Below, one piece after another: positions 9,123 through 17,329 of a stretch of 49,261 nucleotides of DNA. The translations under genes were made by a program, and so were the position numbers. The first letter of the stretch is position 1, and every line of letters begins with the position of its first letter. A model generated the notes under the pieces. The model was not told the origin of the DNA. It saw nothing but the letters and a program-made list of their open reading frames with translations, and did not search any database. Source of the stretch: a cf. Phormidesmis sp. LEGE 11477 (GTDB lineage: Bacteria; Cyanobacteriota; Cyanobacteriia; Phormidesmidales; Phormidesmidaceae); the NCBI RefSeq assembly GCF_015207105.1, contig NZ_JADEXO010000038.1, positions 1 to 49,261 on the forward strand, given 5' to 3'.

Positions 9123-10319
9123 CTAAAACTCAGGGACAACTAGCTCTCGTTTTTGGCCTGCATAATGTTGATATATCACTTCTGGAGAATTTCCCACTAA
9201 CTGGGCAACATCCTTAGCATCTAAGCCGTGCTCTAGCGCTAGTGTTATAAACGTATGCCGGGTTTGATACGGTTTCCGGTACTCAATCTTTAGTCCTTCC
9301 AAAACCGGTTTCCACACTGTCTTCCGAAACGAGGCAGTATTCAGAACTTTACCCGAGAAGCCAGGAAAAACCAGCGTTTCGGGAGTGTACTTCTCGGGTT
9401 TTACAGAGTTGAGCAACTCCTTCAGCTTGGCATTACAAGGAAACCTTCGCCGCTCTTGTGTCTTCAGCCCATCCCGCATTTTGCGACCGCTACCAGTCGT
9501 AATTGCAGCCCGCTCAAAGCTGACGGTGCCATAGTCACGACTGACATTTTTCCACTGGAGTGCGATCGCCTCACTAGGCCGACACCCCGTCAGAAACAAA
9601 AACTCCACATAGCCTGCATAGTGCTCATGCTTATAGGCCGAATGCTTACTACAAAAAGTATTCGCCCGCAGCGCCTCAATAATCGCCTCCCGCTCCGCCA
9701 CCGTAAACGGAAAGATATCGCCCTCCTCTGACTTCCGCTTTGCCTTAGGCGGTTTAATCTCTCGCGACATCCCTTCAAACGGATTCTCAGAAATCAACCC
9801 CGACTGGCAAGCCCACTTACAGCAAGCATTCAGCCTTACGACAAAGCGCTTGCAAGACTCAATCGGAAACGTATTGATCGCAAAATCCCGGATGTCAGCA
9901 GCTCGCTCAAGATTGTAGGTCGGTAGCTGCTCCATGTAGTTGGAGTACGTTCCGTACACGTAGTACATCGTATTGGGCGAGCACTGCGGACGTTTATATT
10001 CAACGAACTTTTCCCACAATTCATTCAGGTCAGGTCCAGTGAATTCATCTTCGACCACTGACTCAGCTTTATCATCCGGCTCAGTAACTTGAGGCTGATA
10101 TTTCGCCAACGTCTCGTCAAAGTTGCCAGACAAAATATCTAGCTCAATTTGCCGAGCCTTCATTTCAGCTAAGGCTCGGGCCGTTTTGGTATCGGTGACA
10201 CCGAGCGATAGATAGCGTCGCCGTCTATTGAAAGTGAATACTAGCTGAAGCCACCCACGAGAGTTCTTTATTCGAACTGATCCTTTGGCAGCTTTTCGAC
10301 GTTTTAGTTGCTCAGCCAT
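9123..10319 (-). CDS. Tyrosine site-specific recombinase (phage-type integrase)
   Basis: A 398-residue integrase. It has an N-terminal arm-binding-like part (about 12-60), a core-binding SAM-like region (about 95-190) and a catalytic domain from about 205. Catalytic residues visible are Arg247 in TGCRPSEA, a probable Lys in LKTQERR (near 286), Arg354 in YQTRH (Tyr replaces the first His of HxxR, as in many phage integrases) and the probable nucleophile Tyr386 in YQHYAG. It cuts and rejoins attachment sites to integrate or excise an element. Its start faces the 3' end of a tRNA-Gly gene 180 bp away, the classic arrangement of a tRNA-targeting element. An inverted repeat lies immediately upstream of its start. 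The gene looks full length and intact. Confidence 0.93.
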   Translation of the reverse strand: MAEQLKRRKAAKGSVRIKNSRGWLQLVFTFNRRRRYLSLGVTDTKTARALAEMKARQIELDILSGNFDETLAKYQPQVTEPDDKAESVVEDEFTGPDLNELWEKFVEYKRPQCSPNTMYYVYGTYSNYMEQLPTYNLERAADIRDFAINTFPIESCKRFVVRLNACCKWACQSGLISENPFEGMSREIKPPKAKRKSEEGDIFPFTVAEREAIIEALRANTFCSKHSAYKHEHYAGYVEFLFLTGCRPSEAIALQWKNVSRDYGTVSFERAAITTGSGRKMRDGLKTQERRRFPCNAKLKELLNSVKPEKYTPETLVFPGFSGKVLNTASFRKTVWKPVLEGLKIEYRKPYQTRHTFITLALEHGLDAKDVAQLVGNSPEVIYQHYAGQKRELVVPEF

Positions 10320-10326
10320 AGCAAAA

Positions 10327-10369
10327 ATTGGGGTACAGGGCCAAATCTGTACCCCAATCGTACCCCAAT
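10327..10369. promoter_or_regulatory. 12-bp inverted repeat plus third half-site upstream of integrase
   Basis: ATTGGGGTACAG (10327-10338) is followed after 8 nt by its exact reverse complement (10347-10358). GTACCCCAAT then recurs at 10360-10369, 11 bp from the previous copy, that is one helical turn. On the minus strand the hairpin is followed by TTTTT, 7 bp before the integrase ATG. It could be an operator or arm site for an integrase/excisionase, or an attenuator/terminator stopping read-through from tRNA-Gly. The repeats are seen; the role is inferred. Confidence 0.6.
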
Positions 10370-10498
10370 AATCAGCCTAAATGAGTCCAAAAATGTCCAA
10401 AACGTTCTAAGGATAGAACATGATAACTTGCAAAAACAGCCTGTGGTACATAGTCGTCACATGCTGAATCCCTTTACTTTCAGTAGTTCCAGAATCGA

Positions 10499-10569
10499 AG
10501 CGGGTAGGGGGAATCGAACCCCCATCATTAGCTTGGAAGGCTAAGGTTTTACCACTAAACTACACCCGC
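10499..10569 (-). tRNA. tRNA-Gly (anticodon UCC)
   Basis: The minus strand folds as a 71-nt tRNA. The acceptor arms are GCGGGTG and (T)ACCCGC, the D arm contains GTTTAGTGGTAAAAC, the anticodon stem is TTAGC/GCTAA with loop CTTCCAA (anticodon TCC), and the T arm is GGGGGTTCGATTCCCCC. CCA is not encoded. Its 3' end points toward the integrase gene and is the likely attachment site of the element on the left. Confidence 0.96.
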
Positions 10570-10671
10570 GTTTGAGGCTATTTGCATAATAGCTTAGATA
10601 CAGTATCACGGTTTTGGATCGATGCCTACGGGTAAGGTTTTGTAGACGGCCAGAGGTAAGCATAGGGAAGC

Positions 10672-11715
10672 TTAGTTGAGCTGTGATTCGACTACGTCGA
10701 TCGTGAGCAGCAAATTGTCGCTAACAACGGGCTCGCCTTCAAAGGTAGCTGGGGTGAAGCGAAATCCAGAGGCCAGCAGCAGACAGGCGATCGCACTTTC
10801 TTCAGCAGTCAAAGGCGCACTTTCTTCAATGCTGCCAGACCAAGGCGAGGCGTGTCGCATCGAACCGTCTTTATTTACGGCAATTCGATAGGTCACTTGT
10901 GATACGGAAAAGTCTACCCGCTCGCAGTTTACTTCTTGGGGACGCAATTCTACGGCAGTGATAGCGTCGTAAATAGGAACAGGCGGATTAGGTGCAATAT
11001 CTATTAGAAGCGATCGCGGAATATGGGCATGGCTCACAACTTTTAGGTAGGCAGTCTGCGGTGTTTCATCGCCTGCAGGTTCGCTACCGGGGACCGGAAT
11101 GTCTGAATCTCCAGACAAGGTTGGTAAAGTTTCTTCCTTCTGCGGGACTGACGATGGACTCGCAGAGTTTTGGGTCACTGGGCTGGAATTGGTTGAAGTA
11201 GAAGCATCTGTTGAAGTCTCGGACGCAGGCGCAGGCAAGTCTGTATTGCTCTCAGCAGAGTCTTCTGAACCGGCAGTAAGCGGCGGTGGTTGTACTGGAT
11301 CTGCTTTCTGAGGCGGTGGAGATTCAGGAGAGCTAGATTCAAGCGGGATTGAAGCTGAAGAAACGCTGGAACTAGCTGGCGATGCTGGGGACGTAGGAGT
11401 CGCTGGCGTAGCTGTTTGAGTTGGGCTTTCGTTGATACGATCGGGACTGTCGGCTGATGCTGCGACTGGTTCTGTTACTCGATTGGTCGACGGCTGCGAA
11501 TCTGGTGTAAGGGCTGTCGACAACGCACCTGGTTCAACGATTAATTCGACTGGCACCGCAGCGGTTTGGCTTCCTGAAGGAGGCTGCATCATCTCGATCA
11601 GGTAGGGCAGGGAGAAGCCCAAGATACCTACATGCGTCAGCACAGCTAACCCCCCGAGAGCTGGCCATAGCCCCTGGGGTTCTAGATGTTTCCAAGTTTG
11701 TAGCAAAGAGATCAT
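10672..11715 (-). CDS. TonB-like envelope protein with Pro/Ser-rich spacer
   Basis: From the ATG at 11715 the protein has 347 residues (a GTG at 11742 would add nine). A single membrane segment near the N-terminus (LAVLTHVGILGFSLPYLI) is followed by about 180 residues rich in Ser, Thr, Pro and Ala. The C-terminal domain of about 110 residues (YRIAVNKDGSM, GFRFTPATFEGEPV) resembles the TonB C-terminal fold, where FxPA-x-xG-xPV is typical. TonB couples the proton-motive force to outer-membrane transporters. No ExbB/ExbD or receptor gene is nearby, so this may instead be a structural periplasm-spanning protein. The layout is clear; the function is tentative. Confidence 0.6.
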   Translation of the reverse strand: MISLLQTWKHLEPQGLWPALGGLAVLTHVGILGFSLPYLIEMMQPPSGSQTAAVPVELIVEPGALSTALTPDSQPSTNRVTEPVAASADSPDRINESPTQTATPATPTSPASPASSSVSSASIPLESSSPESPPPQKADPVQPPPLTAGSEDSAESNTDLPAPASETSTDASTSTNSSPVTQNSASPSSVPQKEETLPTLSGDSDIPVPGSEPAGDETPQTAYLKVVSHAHIPRSLLIDIAPNPPVPIYDAITAVELRPQEVNCERVDFSVSQVTYRIAVNKDGSMRHASPWSGSIEESAPLTAEESAIACLLLASGFRFTPATFEGEPVVSDNLLLTIDVVESQLN

Positions 11716-11882
11716 GGCTGCTTTGACTATAGCGTTGGTCACCTATGAGCTATCTAGCTGAAGTATAGCAATATAGGTAAAACGCTTGAATAGCAGTAGA
11801 ACCTGACATGCGCTCAGCGAGTGCGTCTATTCGCTGCTGTAGGTTGCTGCTACAGAGTAGTTCTATAAGCCAGCGCGTTCTT

Positions 11883-14800
11883 CTAGACCTCCAGCTGAGT
11901 TTTGACGCCAAAGGTCAACACGGTCTCGTCAACGCCTTTGAGTTTGAGCGGGTCAAACTTGACAATCTCTTGATCGTCTAAGTAGTCAGCAACGGCAGCG
12001 GAGACCAGAATAGTTTCGGCGGTGGCTGCTTCTTGGATTCGTGCGGCGATATTCACGCTAGGACCAATTGCCGTATAGTCAGAGCGTTCGACGCTGCCAA
12101 ACATACCGACGACGGCGGTGCCCTGGTGAATGCCACAGCGGAATTTGACTGGGCCAATGCCTTGCTCTGCCCACTCGTGATTGAGCCCCTCTAAATCTTT
12201 ATACATTTGCCTGGCAGCGGCGATCGCCCGCCTGACCTGTTCGTTGGGGCTCATCTCCTCTGGTGCCCCAAACAGGGCTAGTACCGCGTCGCCCATAAAC
12301 TTATCTACCGTGCCGCCGTGGTTAAAGATGGCATGGGTCATCGTCTCTAGATACTGATTTAATAGCTCAGCAACTCGGCGCGATCGCAGCGTATTACTCA
12401 GCTGCGTAAAGCCGACAATATCACTGAATAAAATAGTCACCAATCGCGGCTCAGGTCGCAAATCTAGTCTCAGGTTGCCTTCGTTCGCCTTCTTGACCAA
12501 AGATGGCGGCAAAAATCTTTGCAGCACTGATTCTGTCAGGTACTGGTTTAGCTCGGCTACCTTGCGCTCATTCGACTTTAGGGCCAGCAAATTGCGGACT
12601 TCGGCTAGTAACTCGCGATCGTTAAATGGCTTCGACAGATAGGCATCTGCTCCCTGTTCAACGCCTTCTAAGCGAGTCTCATTGTCTACCTTCGCTGTCA
12701 GCAAAATGATCGGTGTTCCCTGCAAAGCGGTATCTTGGCGAATTCGCTCAATCATTTCTAGACCGTTGACCCCTGGCATCATCAGGTCGGTAATAATCAA
12801 ATCTGGCTTATGGGCCATCGCCATCTCTAGCCCTGCCGCGCCTTGCTCAGCCGTTTGCACCTGATAGCCCTGGCGCTTCAACACGCTCGATACATAGGCT
12901 CGCAAGTCAGGATTATCATCTACCACCAATATCTGAGCGTCTTTAAATGATGCCCGTTCGGTTTGCGTGCCTTCGACTGCCGGTGGCAGCGCTATGGCGC
13001 TATCGGCGGTGGCTGAGGCCATCTCGATATCAGAAAGCTCCACGGCAGCTCGGCCTTTCTCAGTAGATAGCGCTTGGTCTATCACCTGGTCTGACGGTAG
13101 ATGGTCAGCACCCAAAGGCAGATTAATCGTAAAAGTGGTGCCTTCTCCGTAGACCGACTCTACTAATATTTCGCCGCCGTGTAGCTGAGTCAGCTCTTGA
13201 ACCAGCGAGAGTCCTAGTCCAGTGCCTTCGTAGTGTCGGTTAGCCGACCCGTCTGCCTGACGAAATCGCTCGAATAGGTGCGGGATTTGGTCTTCGCGAA
13301 TGCCAATTCCCTGGTCTCGCACCTGCAGGTGCGCTTGGCCGCTTGCTTCTTTTAATCGCACCGTGATCGATTTACCCTTAGGGGTGAACTTCATGGCATT
13401 TGAAAGCAAGTTGTAGAGCACTTTATCGAATTTTTCCATGTCTAGATAAACCGTAGAACAAGGAGAAATCTCTGTGTTTAGCTGAATTTGCTTGCGTTCG
13501 CAGTAGTTTTGAAACGCTTCAACGACCTCTATGGTGAAAGCGGCTAGATCGCAAGGTCGGAAGGTCGGCTTCATCTTGCCAGCGTCTAGCTTTTGCAGGT
13601 CGAGTAGCTGGTTGACTAACCGTAGCAGTCGCCGCGAATTGCGTAGGGCGATCGTCGCCTGTTCTGCGTCTAGTCCTTCACCGCGCTCGACAGCTGATTC
13701 TAGCGGCCCAATTGTGAGCGTGAGCGGGGTGCGAAACTCGTGAGAGATGTTTTGAAAGAAGGCGTTTTTCTGCTGGTCTAGCTCCAAGAGCTGTTCGGCC
13801 TGGCGTTTGCTGGTCTGGTAGAGGTTGGCCTGTTGAACTGCGATCGCAGCCTGATTGGCTACTGCCTGGGCTAGATTGACTTCCTCTGTTGTCCAAGCGC
13901 GATCTTCTCCCATCTGTCGCAGCATGATGCAGCCTGTAATCTTCGATTCAGCCAGTAGCGGTACCCCCATAAGCGCCCTAGTTCCAAACGAGCCTCCCGC
14001 TAAGTGATGATTCGCTAGCTCCGCTGTACTGATGACGATCGGTCGCTTGGTCGCCTGCATCTCGGCCAGAATAGAATCTTTGGCAATCGCAATCTTCGGC
14101 TCTGGTAAAGTAGGTGCCATCTCCATGTGTAGATCGTAGCGTCCTACGCACTGGGCATAGTCGTCATCCTTCCACAAAGACAGCGTGCAGCTATCTGCTT
14201 TTAAAGCCTGTCCCAGCTTTTGAGTAATTGCCGCAAAAATTTCACTCGGCTCTAAACTCGCATGTAATGCCTGCGTAATCGTGTTGATCAGCAGCTCTCG
14301 CTGGGCTAGAGACTCTACTCGCTCATAGGTCCAAGTCTGAGAAAGCGCTAGCGCCGCCTGGTCTGCTAATGTTGTCAGCAGCTTGATTTCACTCTCCTGC
14401 CACGGTTTCTGGTGAGAACACTTATGTAACGCTAGGATCGCTAGCACATCTTGCTTGCAGGCCAGCGGAATTAATAAACTTGTGCAGATATCTAGAGCCG
14501 TGTACGCGGCCACATTCTCGGGTTTAGGCGCTGCCGCCACAATGTCCTCTTCAGACTCTAGATGCTGAGTCAGTATCGTTTCCCAAACCGTCTGCTTCAG
14601 CTGCTCTAAGGCGACCGCTGTCAGGTCTCGCCCTGGCACCGTCTCTAGCACCCCGGCTGGTGCGTCTGTTCCCACATAGTGAAACATCGGTGAATTCAGC
14701 TCAGCGTCGGTCAGTGGATACACAATGCCATAGTCCAACTCAAACGCCTCGCCCAGCGTTTCCACAATGGTCTTTAGCATCTCTTCAGAAGATTGAGCGC

Positions 14801-15287
14801 TGCGAATAGTATTCGTAATGGCATTGAGCAGTGTCTCTTGTCGCACCACTCTATTGAGTTCCTGGGTCCGCGCCTGCAAAACGCTGTGAGTGTCAACCGC
14901 CTGATTGACCACCATCCGCAGATCGCTTTCTTCCCAAGGCTTGGTCACATACTTAAAAACCTTACCCTCATTGATCGCATCGACTAGATCTTCCACATCG
15001 GTATAGCCTGTCAGCACGATCCGAATCGAATTGGGATATCGGTCGGCTGTCAGCCGCAATAGCTCGGTGCCGCTCATTCCGGGCATCCGCTGATCGGAAA
15101 TAATGACCGCGATGTCGCCCTGTTCGGCTAATATCTCTAGCGCGTCGGGGCCGCTATTCGCCTTGATAACTTTAAAGTCCCGATAGAATGTTCGGTAAAG
15201 CAGGTCTAGATTATCAGGCTCATCGTCTACTACTAAGATCTTATGCTTAGCCGCTTTTTGCCGTCGATTGCGCTCTCTAACTGCCAT
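11883..15287 (-). CDS. cyaC: CyaC-type hybrid sensor kinase-adenylate cyclase
   Basis: An 1134-residue protein. Domains in order: receiver (16-130, phospho-acceptor Asp65), two GAF domains (about 155-320 and 335-490), HisKA with His516 in NISHEFRTP, HATPase (DQGIGI, EGTGLGLSL; to about 725), a second receiver (785-900, Asp834), and a class III cyclase (945-1120). Cyclase metal ligands are Asp956 (FSDIVGFT) and Asp1000. Lys996 and Thr1072 match the adenine-specifying positions, and Asn1079 and Arg1083 the transition-state pair, so ATP is the likely substrate. The domain order and length match CyaC of Anabaena and Arthrospira, where the kinase and second receiver control cAMP synthesis. No membrane segment was seen, so it is cytosolic. 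No Cys typical of bilin-binding GAFs was identified, so the input signal is unknown. It is transcribed alone, divergent from the acetyltransferase gene. Confidence 0.92.
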   Translation of the reverse strand: MAVRERNRRQKAAKHKILVVDDEPDNLDLLYRTFYRDFKVIKANSGPDALEILAEQGDIAVIISDQRMPGMSGTELLRLTADRYPNSIRIVLTGYTDVEDLVDAINEGKVFKYVTKPWEESDLRMVVNQAVDTHSVLQARTQELNRVVRQETLLNAITNTIRSAQSSEEMLKTIVETLGEAFELDYGIVYPLTDAELNSPMFHYVGTDAPAGVLETVPGRDLTAVALEQLKQTVWETILTQHLESEEDIVAAAPKPENVAAYTALDICTSLLIPLACKQDVLAILALHKCSHQKPWQESEIKLLTTLADQAALALSQTWTYERVESLAQRELLINTITQALHASLEPSEIFAAITQKLGQALKADSCTLSLWKDDDYAQCVGRYDLHMEMAPTLPEPKIAIAKDSILAEMQATKRPIVISTAELANHHLAGGSFGTRALMGVPLLAESKITGCIMLRQMGEDRAWTTEEVNLAQAVANQAAIAVQQANLYQTSKRQAEQLLELDQQKNAFFQNISHEFRTPLTLTIGPLESAVERGEGLDAEQATIALRNSRRLLRLVNQLLDLQKLDAGKMKPTFRPCDLAAFTIEVVEAFQNYCERKQIQLNTEISPCSTVYLDMEKFDKVLYNLLSNAMKFTPKGKSITVRLKEASGQAHLQVRDQGIGIREDQIPHLFERFRQADGSANRHYEGTGLGLSLVQELTQLHGGEILVESVYGEGTTFTINLPLGADHLPSDQVIDQALSTEKGRAAVELSDIEMASATADSAIALPPAVEGTQTERASFKDAQILVVDDNPDLRAYVSSVLKRQGYQVQTAEQGAAGLEMAMAHKPDLIITDLMMPGVNGLEMIERIRQDTALQGTPIILLTAKVDNETRLEGVEQGADAYLSKPFNDRELLAEVRNLLALKSNERKVAELNQYLTESVLQRFLPPSLVKKANEGNLRLDLRPEPRLVTILFSDIVGFTQLSNTLRSRRVAELLNQYLETMTHAIFNHGGTVDKFMGDAVLALFGAPEEMSPNEQVRRAIAAARQMYKDLEGLNHEWAEQGIGPVKFRCGIHQGTAVVGMFGSVERSDYTAIGPSVNIAARIQEAATAETILVSAAVADYLDDQEIVKFDPLKLKGVDETVLTFGVKTQLEV

Positions 15288-15601
15288 GCATCAAACTCTC
15301 ATCTAGGCCGAAACGTCTGCTATAAACATGTCTATCGTTCGTGTTAGGAAGTATCTCTTTGAGTAGACTCTACTAAGTAGAAACCAGTAGGCTAAGCCAG
15401 TAGGTCAAGAGTTCGCCCAAAACACACTGTAGAAACGCAATGTATGGATGCGTGTTCGACAAAATCGCTCGTCAAATCCATCCAAAACACACCAAAAACA
15501 CACCGAAGGGCTATACGCTTGCATACGTTTGACGATGGGATAAATGCTATAGCTGTGCAACGTCCTACATAAAGTGCCCATCCTCTTTTGAGTTTCTAAC
15601 T
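15288..15601. other. Divergent promoter region between cyclase and acetyltransferase genes
   Basis: This 314-bp spacer holds the promoters of two divergent genes. It contains short A/C-rich repeats of CAAAACACAC (about 15419 and 15483-15502). A TTGACG hexamer lies at 15529-15534, but a -10 at proper spacing is not convincing. No gene was seen. Confidence 0.5.
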
Positions 15602-16195
15602 ATGTTTCAGGTCAATACAGAGCTCACAATGCCTCCTTATCGACAGCAGACTTTTCGCATTCGCTCTGCCCAGCCAAAAGACTTGACCCAAATTGTCGCA
15701 GTTTTGCTTTCTAGCTTTTATCCACAGGCACAGGCAACTCAGTGGCTGTACTGGCTAATGCGTCTAGGCATGAGAGAAGATATCAAAACTAGACTCAAAA
15801 CACCCGCTAGTCAGTATGCCTGTCTAGTGGCCACCGCTGTTGATCTAACCTCGGCTCAGGCAGGTAAAGTGGTAGGCACTGCCGAGATTTCGCAGCGTCC
15901 TTGTGAGGCGTGGCGGCTGCTTCCTCCTAAACGAGCCTATATCTCTAATCTGGCTATCGAGGTTGCCTACCGCCGGCAGGGCGCGGCCCAGCAGCTTTTG
16001 AACACCAGTGAGAAAATTGCTTTTAGCTGGGGCTTTCACCGAGTATATCTACATGTGATGGCAGATAATGCTGCGGCGAAAGCGCTTTATATGCAGGCCG
16101 GCTATCGACATTGCGGCGTAGGCAATCCTATCCTGTCTGGTCTGGGCCTTAGACCAGAAAGACTATTGATGTCTAAGCAGATTGTTTGTAAATGA
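15602..16195 (+). CDS. GNAT-family N-acetyltransferase
   Basis: A 197-residue GNAT protein. The core beta-strand/loop YISNLAIEVAYRRQGAAQQLL-like segment (residues 119-139) carries the acetyl-CoA pyrophosphate-binding R/Q-x-x-G-x-A signature as RRQGAA. The later NAAAKALYMQAGYR is the usual GNAT motif B. Substrate cannot be told from sequence; RimI-like protein or small-molecule acetylation are both possible. It is monocistronic, divergent from the cyclase gene. A second ATG ten codons in (MPPYRQQ) is an alternative start. Confidence 0.85.
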   Translation: MFQVNTELTMPPYRQQTFRIRSAQPKDLTQIVAVLLSSFYPQAQATQWLYWLMRLGMREDIKTRLKTPASQYACLVATAVDLTSAQAGKVVGTAEISQRPCEAWRLLPPKRAYISNLAIEVAYRRQGAAQQLLNTSEKIAFSWGFHRVYLHVMADNAAAKALYMQAGYRHCGVGNPILSGLGLRPERLLMSKQIVCK

Positions 16196-16643
16196 AGATT
16201 CTCTTTAAGTAGCTAAATAATATCTCTAAGTAGGTAGATTAAGTGAGCAGGGGCACTGCCTTAAGTAGATTTACTGAACAGTCAAAACTATGTGAAACTA
16301 AAGTTTAATTAATTATTTATTAAGAAAATTTAGGTCAGACAGGACAGTTCTAAACGCCTACAGCATAGGCGTTTGGTGCGTTGGAGTCGAATATTTTTAG
16401 GGTGCAGCTATACCAGGGCTTTATGTACAGTATGTAAAGCACGAGGGGCACTGTCGTAAAGAATGAATAAAAACTATTTGTTCATTATCAGTTTGTTGGA
16501 TATTCGTACCACATTGGTAGAAGAGCAGTTTCGTTGACGGTCTTATGTTCTCCTTTGGAGGATTTCTTTGAGGGTTTTTAGTCAGTCAGCGTAGCTCAGT
16601 CAACTAAGGCGTTTAGTTAGCTAAAACATCAGCTAAAACATAA
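16196..16643. other. Spacer with an 11-bp hairpin and short repeats
   Basis: This 448-bp spacer has no clear gene. A hairpin at 16350-16376 has arms CTAAACGCCTA and TAGGCGTTTGG (one G-T pair) and a 5-nt loop, and could end the acetyltransferase transcript, although no T-run follows. GGGGCACTG occurs at about 16239 and 16445 in similar context. AGCTAAAACAT is tandemly duplicated at 16619-16641, just before the next gene. Confidence 0.5.
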
Positions 16644-17300
16644 GTGCGATTCCTGTTGAGCAACGTGCTAGTACCGAGCAGTGACAATGCCAATATCCGT
16701 GGTGAGATTTATAGACAGGTGGCTCTGAACAAGGTGAATACTGTTCCTCGCTCTGATATGACCAACGCACTAAAGCGCACAAGCGTGCAGCTAAAGGTAG
16801 GTGGTCAGGGCCTCAACCAGGGTATTAATAAAGGCAGCTGGCAATTCTTTGGTGCATCGGTGAATCAAGAACTCAAAGTTGACAACGAAGTGGAAAAGAT
16901 CGGTAGCGGACAGCTTTGGGTTGTTAACAGTCGCCGTCGCAATGGCTTGATTGTGCTGCGGGAGTTCCATGCAGAGTTTGCTGGTCCTGGGGCGGCGGTT
17001 GGCGGCTTGATAGATGATGATATTGTGGATGTGATTCCAATCGGCAATCTTTCATTGTTAGCGCCAGATTCACATGAAGGCCATCAAAATGCGATTAAGA
17101 TTCGGCTGCAGTGGATTCGCCTGACGCAAAATTTTACAGATCAGCCAGAGCCAGCGGACAGAGCTCGAATGATCCTAGAGCAATTTAAGACCTACTTTGA
17201 TCAAGAGACAGTGGATTCAGTTTCTGACAAGGCGTTTGCCATGCTTGTTGGTGTGCTTCCCCAAACGATTCACCGAGTGCGTTCAGAACTTGTTTGGTAG
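16644..17300 (+). CDS. Conserved-looking hypothetical protein
   Basis: A 218-residue soluble-looking protein; no family was recognised. It has no signal peptide, membrane segment or cysteine cluster. A central stretch (about 93-140) is rich in beta-type hydrophobics and glycine (LWVVNSRRRNGLIVLREFH, then GPGAAVGGLIDDDIVDVIP). The C-terminal 50 residues look helical. The GTG at 16644 is the longest start; a GTG at 16665 is as likely, and no Shine-Dalgarno decides between them. Coding is supported by its length and by the lack of a better frame. It is convergent with hisC, 29 bp away. Function unknown. Confidence 0.65.
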   Translation: MRFLLSNVLVPSSDNANIRGEIYRQVALNKVNTVPRSDMTNALKRTSVQLKVGGQGLNQGINKGSWQFFGASVNQELKVDNEVEKIGSGQLWVVNSRRRNGLIVLREFHAEFAGPGAAVGGLIDDDIVDVIPIGNLSLLAPDSHEGHQNAIKIRLQWIRLTQNFTDQPEPADRARMILEQFKTYFDQETVDSVSDKAFAMLVGVLPQTIHRVRSELVW

Positions 17301-17329
17301 CTGACTGCGGCTTTGTTCAACCGCTGTAG

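Larger units (their letters stand above)
1..10505. mobile_element. Right part of a tRNA-Gly-integrated genomic island (left end outside window)
   Basis: The tRNA 3' end, integrase, transposase remnant, DUF3991/TOPRIM gene and helicase-methylase operon are contiguous and all on the minus strand. This is the layout of an integrative element inserted at the 3' end of a tRNA gene. On the other side of the tRNA the genes look like core genome. No second copy of the tRNA 3' end exists elsewhere in the window, so the distal att repeat should lie left of base 1. Boundaries are inferred. Confidence 0.55.

Noticed and set aside
16587-16668. tRNA-like stretch (GTAGCTCAGT ... GCGATTCCTG)
   Set aside because: The D-arm-like and T-arm-like words are present, but the acceptor ends do not pair, the D loop lacks GG and no anticodon stem forms.
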